14,130 bases of DNA. It comes from Betaproteobacteria bacterium (lineage in GTDB: Bacteria > Pseudomonadota > Gammaproteobacteria > Burkholderiales > Burkholderiaceae_C). Position 1 is the first letter of the stretch, and each line of letters begins with the position of its first letter. Below the pieces are notes generated by a model. That model did not search any database. It was not told the DNA's origin and saw only the letters and a list, made by a program, of their open reading frames with translations. Positions 1-6,581 of this stretch are shown here, one piece after another. A program made the position numbers and the translations under genes. Location of the stretch: the NCBI GenBank assembly GCA_009918225.1, contig RGEP01000026.1, positions 1-14,130 of the forward strand. The letters are read 5' to 3'.

Positions 1-18
1 ATGTCTTATATAAGACAT
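1..18. promoter_or_regulatory. Perfect 18-bp palindrome, probable operator
   Basis: Bases 1-9 (ATGTCTTAT) are the exact reverse complement of bases 10-18 (ATAAGACAT). A hexamer ACATAA at 15-20 recurs at 22-27, which may be part of a second, weaker half-site. The block is AT-rich against a GC-rich background, as expected for an operator of a dimeric regulator. From memory, palindromes built on TCTTATATAAGA occur before central carbon (TCA/glyoxylate/methylcitrate) genes in Burkholderiales, often linked to GntR-type regulators; this is recall, not a search result. It may serve a gene to the left of the window rather than the transporter at 141. Confidence 0.6.
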
Positions 19-140
19 AACACATAAGAAAAATTCTTCTGAATAGATTCAAGGACTTGCAGCGCTCATTTCGCATCAAGAAACATCTTCAGTTGATCTG
101 AAACCAGCAACCAGCTCAAACCCGGGAGGCATTCCTCATC

Positions 141-1271
141 GTGAAACAACATCCCACTTGGCGTGGCAGGGAAAGCGACAATGACGCGAACCGCCTGCCC
201 AAACCGGCTGCTCCCCCCGCCAGCCCAAACCAATCCAACCCAACCCAAGCCCGTCCCTTGCCCCCTCTTCCAGCAGGATCCCAAGCGACGCCAGCGGCCT
301 CACAGGCCATGGCCTACGCGCAATTGGCACTCAGCATGGCCCTGGTCGGGGCGTATGTGGGGCTGTCTCCGGTCTTGGTGGCTGCGTTTCCGGTGATGCT
401 CTTGGCCTGGTTGCGCTTTTCGGTGGCGGCCCTGGCCCTGATGCCGTGGACCCGGCGCACCGAAGGAGAATCGCCGCTGACGCGCGGCCAGCACGGACTG
501 CTTTTCCTCCAAAGCCTGTTGGGTAACTTCTTGTTCACCTTGCTGGCCTTGAGCGGCGCCGGCTTGGCTGGCGCGACCAGCGCCGGCGTGGTCATGGCAG
601 CACTGCCGGCCTGCGTGGCCCTCCTGTCGCGACTGGTCCTCAAGGAAGCCTTGGCACCGCGCATCTGGAGTGCCACGGCCTGCTCCGCACTCGCCGTGGC
701 CTTGCTCGCGCTGCACAAGGCAGAGCCCAGCGCTGGCCCGGGATCGGGGCCCGACGACGGTTGGCAGGCCCGGCTGCTCGGGCACCTGATGCTCCTGGGG
801 GCTGTGGTGTGCGAGGCCAGCTATGTGGTCATCGGCAAGCGGCTGAGCGCAAGCGTGCGGCCCCATCGCGTCACGGCCATCATCAACCTGTGGGGCCTTT
901 TGCTGTCCACGCCCATGGGCTTGTACCTGGCCTGGTCCTTTGAGTTTTCTGCAGTGCAAGCCACCACCTGGGCCTTGTTGGTGTTCTACGCCTTGGCCGC
1001 CAGCATGGTCACCGTGTGGCTGTGGATGAAGGGCCTGAAACACGTCTCAGCCCAAGGGGCCGGCATCTTCACGGTCTTTCTGCCCTTGTCGTCTGCAGCC
1101 GTCGGCGTCGGGTTTCTCGGTGAACCTTGGAGCGCCGCACACGCAGCGGCCTTGCTCTTGGCTCTGGCTGCCGTTTGGCTGGTTACCCGGCCGCATCCTT
1201 CGACACGGGCAACGCCGCCCGGCGCGCCTGGGTGGCCAGCGCAAAAACCTCGGCCACCGGATGGCCTTTGA
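141..1271 (+). CDS. DMT-superfamily (EamA) membrane transporter with extra N- and C-terminal tails
   Basis: This is an inner-membrane protein of the drug/metabolite transporter type, with two EamA repeats at about residues 60-193 and 212-348 and roughly ten hydrophobic helices. The substrate cannot be told from sequence; such proteins usually export metabolites or amino acids. The start chosen is GTG at 141, preceded by GGGAGG at 124-129 (11-base spacing). The first 56 residues are Pro/Ala/Asn-rich and hydrophilic, and an ATG at 309 (Met57) lies right at the start of the EamA core, but no Shine-Dalgarno precedes it. The core (57-348) is about 292 residues, normal for the family. The last 28 residues (349-376) are Pro/Arg-rich, follow the final helix and are encoded antisense to the 3' end of dusA, so they look like a run-on tail. 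The family call is firm; the start is uncertain. Confidence 0.85.
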   Translation: MKQHPTWRGRESDNDANRLPKPAAPPASPNQSNPTQARPLPPLPAGSQATPAASQAMAYAQLALSMALVGAYVGLSPVLVAAFPVMLLAWLRFSVAALALMPWTRRTEGESPLTRGQHGLLFLQSLLGNFLFTLLALSGAGLAGATSAGVVMAALPACVALLSRLVLKEALAPRIWSATACSALAVALLALHKAEPSAGPGSGPDDGWQARLLGHLMLLGAVVCEASYVVIGKRLSASVRPHRVTAIINLWGLLLSTPMGLYLAWSFEFSAVQATTWALLVFYALAASMVTVWLWMKGLKHVSAQGAGIFTVFLPLSSAAVGVGFLGEPWSAAHAAALLLALAAVWLVTRPHPSTRATPPGAPGWPAQKPRPPDGL

Positions 1272-2244
1272 GGCGATGGTCGCTCCATACACGGCGCCAG
1301 GCTCGGGCCCCCGGGCGGCCATTCCATAAGCCCAGCATATGCGTGGCCGCGTGGGCCCAAGGCGTGGCGTGTTCAGCGGTTTCGCGCTCGATGTACGCCA
1401 CCATGCGCTGTTCAATGTGAAGCCGCCAATCGTCGCTGATGAGGCCCTCGTGCCCGAAGCGTCCATCGTGCACAACGTGGGCACCCCAGAATCGCTCGTC
1501 CCAGTCCGCCATCAACAGGGGGTCGTGATACGCCGCTCGACCGACCATCACACCATCAACATGCTGCAAGTGTTGGTCCACCTCCTGGCCTGACGTGATG
1601 CCGCCGTTGATGGCGATGGTCAGATGGGGAAACTCGGCCTTGAGCTGATGAACCAACTCGTAGCGCAGGGGCGGAATTTCGCGGTTTTCTTTGGGGCTCA
1701 GCCCCTGCAACCAAGCATTGCGGGCATGCACGATGAACACCTGGCAACCCGCCTGTGCAACCGTCCCCACGAAGTCGCGGACAAAGCCGTAGCGTTCTTC
1801 CCGGTCGATGCCAATGCGGTGCTTGACGGTAACCGGTATCCGACCGCCCACCGCATCGAGCATGGCCTTGACCCCATCGGCCACCAGGCCGGCTTCGTTC
1901 ATCAAGCAGGCCCCAAAGGCACCGCGCTGCACACGCTCGCTGGGACAGCCGCAATTCAGGTTGACCTCGTCATAGCCCCATTGCAGCGCCAGGCGTGCGG
2001 CATGGGCCATTTCTTCGGGCTCACTGCCGCCGATCTGAAGCGCGGTGGGAGTCTCCACCGCCGCCTCATGGCGCAGATGCTTGGCCACATCGCCGTGCAC
2101 CAACGCCCCCGTGGTCACCATTTCCGTGTACAGCCGCGTGTGCCGCGTGATCAGGCGGTGAAAGTGACGGCAATGCCGGTCTGTCCACGCCATCATGGGC
2201 GCTACCGACAAACGCCAGGGATTGAAATCGGCTGGTGCTGGCAT
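1183..2244 (-). CDS. dusA: tRNA-dihydrouridine synthase A
   Basis: This is an FMN- and NADPH-dependent enzyme that reduces uridine to dihydrouridine in the tRNA D-loop (U20/U20a for DusA). The 353-residue product is close to the family length. The TIM-barrel start reads LSVAPMMAWTDRHCR, followed by YTEMVTTGALVHGD. The catalytic cysteine is Cys100 in NLNCGCPSERVQ, and later come HARNAWLQGLSPKENREIPP, INGGI, DGVMVGRAAY and the C-terminal HMLGLWNGRPGARAWRR block, all typical of DusA rather than DusB or DusC. The ATG at 2244 is chosen because it lies 4 bases after the stop of the upstream transporter gene (2249) and has GAGGG upstream; a longer frame reaching 2307 would overlap that gene and adds a non-homologous stretch. 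It is the last gene of the minus-strand run and its final 89 bp overlap the convergent transporter gene. Confidence 0.95.
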   Translation of the reverse strand: MPAPADFNPWRLSVAPMMAWTDRHCRHFHRLITRHTRLYTEMVTTGALVHGDVAKHLRHEAAVETPTALQIGGSEPEEMAHAARLALQWGYDEVNLNCGCPSERVQRGAFGACLMNEAGLVADGVKAMLDAVGGRIPVTVKHRIGIDREERYGFVRDFVGTVAQAGCQVFIVHARNAWLQGLSPKENREIPPLRYELVHQLKAEFPHLTIAINGGITSGQEVDQHLQHVDGVMVGRAAYHDPLLMADWDERFWGAHVVHDGRFGHEGLISDDWRLHIEQRMVAYIERETAEHATPWAHAATHMLGLWNGRPGARAWRRVWSDHRLKGHPVAEVFALATQARRAALPVSKDAAG

Positions 2245-2248
2245 CGAC

Positions 2249-3196
2249 TCAGCCCTCGGCCTTTGCCCAGGCTTCGTTGAGCACCAGTGCGCCCAAGACC
2301 AACGCACCGCCGGTCAACACGGCAGCGGTTGGTGACTCGGACGTGCCCAACCAGGCCCAGGCCACACCAAACACAAGTTCCAAGAGGCTCAACAGGGACA
2401 CCTCGGTGGGCGTGAGTTGCTGCGCCACCCTGACGGCCAACAGGCAAGGCAGCGCCAGCTGAAACACACCCAGCAGGGCCAGCCAGGCCAGGTCTTGCGT
2501 GGAGGCCCGCCCGGGTACAGCCCAAGCCGCGGTCAGCACGGCCGACAGCAGGGCACCGATCAGGACCGCTGGCAGCAGATCCGCCGCTGGCCCAGACCCA
2601 GCCCCCATGCGGCTGCGTCGAATCAGCACCCAGTTGAGCGCACCCCCCACGGGAACCGCCAGCGACACGAGGATCCCCAGCAGATGGCTGCGGTGCATTG
2701 CACCCTCGGCCGTCGTCATGTCGTCCGCGGCCTCAGCAGGCCAAATCAGCGGGGCCTGCATCCAAGCCATGCCCACCACCGCCAGGGCGATGGCCCATAG
2801 GGTGCGCCGCGGCAAGGTCTCGGACAGCAGCACGCGCGCCAACACCGCGGTGAACAACGGCGCCAAGGCCATGGTCAGCAACACATTGGCCACCGTGGTC
2901 ATGGTCAGCGCTGCCATGAAGGCGGTGAACATCACCGCCCAGCAGGCCCCCGAGCCCCACAGCAAGCTGCCTCCATGGCGAATGGACTGCCACAAGGCCG
3001 GTATGCCGCGCGCGCGCCAGGCCAGAAACAGAAACAGGGCCAGGGCATTGAAGGCGCTGCGCCAGAAGGTCAGCTCCAGGCCCTGTGCGTGCTCAACCTG
3101 TCGGGTGACGATGCCGGCCATGCTCCACAGCAGCGTGACCAGCACCATCAGGGCCACGGCTGATCGATGGCTCAGGGTATGCAAAGCACGTCCCAA
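2249..3196 (-). CDS. DMT-superfamily (EamA) membrane transporter
   Basis: This 315-residue polytopic inner-membrane protein has two EamA repeats (about residues 14-148 and 171-307) and about ten hydrophobic helices. It opens with ALMVLVTLLWSMAGIVTRQV, a typical first helix of the family, with a conserved-looking TFWRSAFNALALF in helix 2. The substrate is unknown. The start is a TTG at 3196 with GAGG about 6 bases upstream. An internal ATG at residue 17 would cut into helix 1 and has no ribosome site. It sits 59 bp after typA and 4 bp before dusA, so it is probably co-transcribed with both. It belongs to the same superfamily as the transporter at 141-1271 but the two do not look like recent duplicates. 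Confidence 0.88.
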   Translation of the reverse strand: MGRALHTLSHRSAVALMVLVTLLWSMAGIVTRQVEHAQGLELTFWRSAFNALALFLFLAWRARGIPALWQSIRHGGSLLWGSGACWAVMFTAFMAALTMTTVANVLLTMALAPLFTAVLARVLLSETLPRRTLWAIALAVVGMAWMQAPLIWPAEAADDMTTAEGAMHRSHLLGILVSLAVPVGGALNWVLIRRSRMGAGSGPAADLLPAVLIGALLSAVLTAAWAVPGRASTQDLAWLALLGVFQLALPCLLAVRVAQQLTPTEVSLLSLLELVFGVAWAWLGTSESPTAAVLTGGALVLGALVLNEAWAKAEG

Positions 3197-3248
3197 AGGG
3201 GGCCTCGACCGGTTAACGGGCCTTAACGGAAGGACAAGGTGTCTTACG

Positions 3249-3265
3249 GGCGGCCTCAGGCCGCC
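3249..3265 (-). other. Hairpin enclosing the typA stop codon
   Basis: A perfect 7-bp stem (GGCGGCC at 3249-3255, GGCCGCC at 3259-3265) has the typA stop codon (3256-3258) as its 3-base loop. No T-run follows on the minus strand, so it is not a standard intrinsic terminator. It could slow or protect the transcript, or it may simply follow from the Ala-Ala-stop codons. Confidence 0.4.
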
Positions 3266-5085
3266 TCGCGGGAGGCGCGCTTGCGCTCATGCTCCTGCAA
3301 GAAGCGCTTGCGCAGACGGATGCTCTTGGGGGTGATCTCCACCAGCTCATCGTCTTCGATGAATTCGACGCCGTACTCCAGCGTCAGCTCAATCGGGGGC
3401 GTCACCTTGATGGCGTCTTCCTTGCCGCTGACCCGGAAGTTGGTGAGCTGTTTGGTTCGGGTTGCATTGACCACCAGGTCGTTGTCACGGTTGTGCACGC
3501 CCACGATCATGCCCTCGTACACCGGATCACCCGCCTTGACGAACATGCGACCGCGGTCGTCCAGCTTGCCCAGGGCATAGGTGAAGATCTCACCCGCATC
3601 CATGCTGATCAGCACGCCATTCTTGCGGCTGGCGATCTCGCCCTTGTGCGGCTCATAGCCGTCAAAGATGTTGGAGATCAATCCCGAGCCACGCGTGAGG
3701 TTCAGGAACTCATTGGAAAAGCCGATCAAGCCGCGCGCCGGAATGCGGTACTCCAAACGAACCCGCCCGCGCCCATCGGGCTCCATATTCACCAACTCAC
3801 CCTTGCGCTCGCCCAGGGCCTGCATCACGCCACCCTGGTGCTGCTCTTCCACATCGGCCGTCACCAGTTCAATCGGCTCGCTCTTCACACCGTCAATATC
3901 TTGGAACACGACACGCGGCTTGCTCACCGCCAGCTCATAGCCTTCCCGGCGCATGTTCTCAAGCAAGATGGTCAGGTGCAGTTCACCGCGGCCAGAGACC
4001 TCGAAGATGCCGTCTTCCGTAGTCTCGCGCACCCGCAGCGCCACATTGCTCTGCAGCTCCTTCTGCAGGCGGTCCCAAATCTGACGGCTGGTCACAAACT
4101 TGCCCTCACGCCCCGCCAAAGGCGAGGTGTTGACGCAGAAGTTCATCGTCAAGGTCGGCTCGTCGACCTTGAGCATGGGCAAAGGCTTGGGATCTGTCGG
4201 ATCGGTCACCGTCACGCCGATGCCGATGTCTTCAATCCCGTTGATCAGAACGATATCGCCAGGGCCCGCCTCGGGGGTTTGCATGCGGTCCAACCCTTGA
4301 AAGGTCAGCACCTGGTTGATGCGCCCCTTCACGGTCTTGCCTTGCATGCCTTCCATCACCAAGACGTCCATGCCGGGCCTGATGCGACCGGCATTCACGC
4401 GACCCACACCAATGCGGCCCACGAAGGAGGAATAGTCCAGCGCAGAGATCTGCAACTGCAGCGGCGCATCCGGGTTGCCCTGATGGGCCGGAACGTGCTT
4501 CAGAATGGTGTTGAACAGGGCCGACATGTCGGGGCCCCATTGCTGACCCGCCTCGCCCTCCTCAAGGGAAGACCAGCCATTGATGCCGGAGGCGTACACC
4601 ACCGGGAAGTCCAGCTGTTCATCGGTGGCGCCCAACTTGTCAAAAAGATCAAAGGCTGCGTTGATCACCTTTTCGCAGTTGGCACCCGGCTTGTCGACCT
4701 TGTTGACCACCACGATGGGCTTGAGCCCCAAGGCCAGCGCCTTCTTCGTCACAAATCGGGTCTGGGGCATCGGGCCCTCTTGCGCATCAATCAGCAGCAC
4801 CACACCATCAACCATCGACAGGGCACGTTCCACCTCGCCGCCGAAGTCGGCGTGGCCCGGGGTGTCCACGATGTTGATGTGGGTGCCCTCCCAGCTGACG
4901 GCGCAGTTCTTGGCCAGAATGGTGATGCCGCGCTCGCGCTCGATCGCATTGCTGTCCATGACGGTATCCACGACCTTCTCATGCTCGGCGAAGGTGCCGC
5001 TTTGCCGCAGAAGTTGGTCCACCATGGTTGTTTTGCCATGGTCAACGTGGGCGATGATGGCGATGTTGCGAATGGGGCGGCTCAT
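3256..5085 (-). CDS. typA: Ribosome-associated translational GTPase TypA/BipA
   Basis: TypA/BipA is an EF-G-like GTPase that binds the ribosome and helps 50S assembly and stress or low-temperature growth. The 609-residue length is normal. G1 is AHVDHGKT (residues 12-19), G2 RGITI (52-56), G3 DTPGH (74-78), and G4 NKVD (128-131). After the G domain come domain II, the EF-G-like domains III and V (TTEDGIFEVSGRGELHLTIL is in this part), and the TypA-specific C-terminal domain from about residue 480. The ATG at 5085 has GAGG 6 bases upstream. It follows truB by 94 bp, with no clear promoter in that gap, and precedes a transporter gene by 59 bp. In Burkholderiales typA often follows truB, so this placement is expected. 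Confidence 0.97.
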   Translation of the reverse strand: MSRPIRNIAIIAHVDHGKTTMVDQLLRQSGTFAEHEKVVDTVMDSNAIERERGITILAKNCAVSWEGTHINIVDTPGHADFGGEVERALSMVDGVVLLIDAQEGPMPQTRFVTKKALALGLKPIVVVNKVDKPGANCEKVINAAFDLFDKLGATDEQLDFPVVYASGINGWSSLEEGEAGQQWGPDMSALFNTILKHVPAHQGNPDAPLQLQISALDYSSFVGRIGVGRVNAGRIRPGMDVLVMEGMQGKTVKGRINQVLTFQGLDRMQTPEAGPGDIVLINGIEDIGIGVTVTDPTDPKPLPMLKVDEPTLTMNFCVNTSPLAGREGKFVTSRQIWDRLQKELQSNVALRVRETTEDGIFEVSGRGELHLTILLENMRREGYELAVSKPRVVFQDIDGVKSEPIELVTADVEEQHQGGVMQALGERKGELVNMEPDGRGRVRLEYRIPARGLIGFSNEFLNLTRGSGLISNIFDGYEPHKGEIASRKNGVLISMDAGEIFTYALGKLDDRGRMFVKAGDPVYEGMIVGVHNRDNDLVVNATRTKQLTNFRVSGKEDAIKVTPPIELTLEYGVEFIEDDELVEITPKSIRLRKRFLQEHERKRASREAA

Positions 5086-5178
5086 GGTTGCCTCAAATGG
5101 GAAGATGAAAGAAACGGGGTTGTTCGGCGGGGCTCACCCTGCGACCACCTCGGCGCATGGTGAAGGGGCCGTACTGCA

Positions 5179-5190
5179 CTCAGGCCTGAG
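5179..5190 (-). other. 12-bp palindrome over the truB stop codon
   Basis: CTCAGGCCTGAG is a perfect palindrome covering the last codons and TGA stop (5180-5182) of truB. There is no T-run after it on the minus strand. It resembles the sequence around the stop codons of typA and the decarboxylase gene. Function is unknown and it may be incidental. Confidence 0.35.
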
Positions 5191-6172
5191 CCTGGATTTC
5201 CGGCGGGCTCAGCAAGCGGTCCGGAATAAGTTCGCCGGCACGGATATGCGCGCTGCCCAAGAGCGGGCGGCGGTCGGTGGTTTGGGAGACGCGAGGTCCG
5301 TACACGCGCACGGCTGGGCAATCGGCCTGCGACACCCGTCGACGCAATCCCGTGATGAAGCGCGCGGCCTCGCTGGGCTCGAGCTCGATGGCCGGCCAAT
5401 CGTGCAACAGCTCATCAGCAGGCAGCAAACAGGCTTGCCGTCCTGGTTCGTCTAGGCGCTCCAGGGCTTCCAGGGTGATGGCCCTGTCCACCGACAAAGG
5501 TCCACTGGCCAGGCGGCGCAGCGCCGTCAAGGAAGCGCCGCAGCCTAGGGCTGCTCCGATGTCCTGTGCGAGCGTTCGGATGTACGTCCCCTTGGAACAG
5601 CGGACCCTCAGGGTCATGTGCTCGGGTGCCAAAGGGTCCCAACTCGCCTCCAAGGCCAAGATTCGGACTCGGCGGGGCGCACGATCCAAGGTGACCCCTT
5701 CGCGTGCATAGGTGTACAGCGGCCGCCCCTCATGCTTGAGCGCTGAGTGCATGGGCGGCACTTGGTCGATTTCTCCTCGAAACCGATCCAAAACAGCATC
5801 CAAGCGTGAACGGTCCAGGGCCACCGAGGTCACCCGCAGGACCCTACCCTCGGCATCACCCGTATCGGTGGTCACACCCAAGCGCACCTGGGCCTCGTAG
5901 ACCTTGTCGGCGTCCAAGCTGACCTGGCTGAACTTGGTGGCCGCGCCAAAACAAAGGGGCAAGAGCCCCGTGGCAGCGGGGTCGAGTGTGCCCGTGTGGC
6001 CCGCCTTTTCGGCGCGCAGCAGCCATTTGGCTTTCTGCAGGGCTTGGTTGCTCGACAGGCCCAGGGGCTTGTCCAAGAGCAATACGCCATGCAGCGGCCG
6101 GCGCGCCACCTTGACGCGAGCAGGCTGTGCCGCGGCCGCTTGCAGGCCTTCAGTCCTTGGCTCGTTGTGCAT
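5180..6172 (-). CDS. truB: tRNA pseudouridine(55) synthase
   Basis: TruB converts U55 in the T-loop of tRNAs to pseudouridine and also acts as a tRNA chaperone. The 330-residue protein shows the family opening GVLLLDKPLGLSSNQALQ and the catalytic motif AGHTGTLDPAATGLLP with the nucleophile Asp64. Further family blocks are KVYEAQVRLGVTTDTGDAEG and the CSKGTYIRTLAQDIG motif. The first 26 residues are an unconserved, Ala-rich lead. A C-terminal extension after about residue 250 is PUA-like, as in TruB proteins. The ATG at 6172 lies inside the end of rbfA (23-bp overlap), which points to translational coupling. The order rbfA-truB is conserved widely in proteobacteria. Confidence 0.97.
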   Translation of the reverse strand: MHNEPRTEGLQAAAAQPARVKVARRPLHGVLLLDKPLGLSSNQALQKAKWLLRAEKAGHTGTLDPAATGLLPLCFGAATKFSQVSLDADKVYEAQVRLGVTTDTGDAEGRVLRVTSVALDRSRLDAVLDRFRGEIDQVPPMHSALKHEGRPLYTYAREGVTLDRAPRRVRILALEASWDPLAPEHMTLRVRCSKGTYIRTLAQDIGAALGCGASLTALRRLASGPLSVDRAITLEALERLDEPGRQACLLPADELLHDWPAIELEPSEAARFITGLRRRVSQADCPAVRVYGPRVSQTTDRRPLLGSAHIRAGELIPDRLLSPPEIQAQA

Positions 6173-6512
6173 TGGCCTGGAGGATCAGGGCGTTAAGTTC
6201 TGCCGCGCGCTCGGTGGTGCGGTCGAACTGGAAATGGAGGGTGGGAACGGTGTGTATGGCCAGGCGCTTGAACAGGCCGTTGCGCAGGAATCCTGCAGCT
6301 TCGTTGAGTGCGTCTTGGTTGCCTTGCGCATCGCCCACCAGCACGGAGAAATAGACCCGCGCATGGGCGTAATCGGGGGTCACCTCCACCGCATTGATGG
6401 TGACCATGCCCAAACGAGGATCCTTGAGTTCACGGATCAGCTCGGCCAGGTCCCGCTGGATCTGGTCGGCCACCCGCAAACCGCGGTTGGGAATCGATCG
6501 TTTATGTCGCAT
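6150..6512 (-). CDS. rbfA: 30S ribosome-binding factor A
   Basis: RbfA is a small single-KH-domain protein needed for late 30S maturation, acting on the 5' end of 16S rRNA and in cold adaptation. The 120-residue protein has the usual length. The family pattern is visible as RVADQIQRDLAELI (14-27), LKDPRLGMVTINAVEVTPDYAHARVYFSVL (29-58, with the conserved D-P-R and the V-x-V-x-x-D strand), LNEAAGFLRNGLFKRL, and the P-x-L-x-F-x-x-D end strand (90-97). The ATG at 6512 has AGGA 9 bases upstream. It follows infB by 69 bp that contain a GC-rich hairpin, and overlaps truB. Confidence 0.96.
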   Translation of the reverse strand: MRHKRSIPNRGLRVADQIQRDLAELIRELKDPRLGMVTINAVEVTPDYAHARVYFSVLVGDAQGNQDALNEAAGFLRNGLFKRLAIHTVPTLHFQFDRTTERAAELNALILQANAQRAKD

Positions 6513-6533
6513 GGTGGAGGTTCCTGAAAGCGC

Positions 6534-6560
6534 AAACCCCGCCGATGCCGGGCGGGGCTT
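6534..6560 (-). terminator. Terminator-like hairpin between infB and rbfA
   Basis: CCCCGCC at 6537-6543 is the exact reverse complement of GGCGGGG at 6551-6557, with a 7-base loop. Two further A-T pairs (6534-6535 with 6559-6560) flank a mismatch. On the minus strand the stem is followed by TTT then GCG, so the T-tract is short. It is therefore a weak intrinsic terminator or an mRNA-stability element that could lower rbfA/truB expression relative to infB. The structure is plain in the sequence; its role is inferred. Confidence 0.5.
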
Positions 6561-6581
6561 GCTGCTGCAGCGCCAAGAAGC

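Noticed and set aside
3289..5163. A 624-codon open frame on the plus strand opposite typA
   Set aside because: Same cause: it mirrors typA, is His-rich, and shows no family motif or ribosome site of note.
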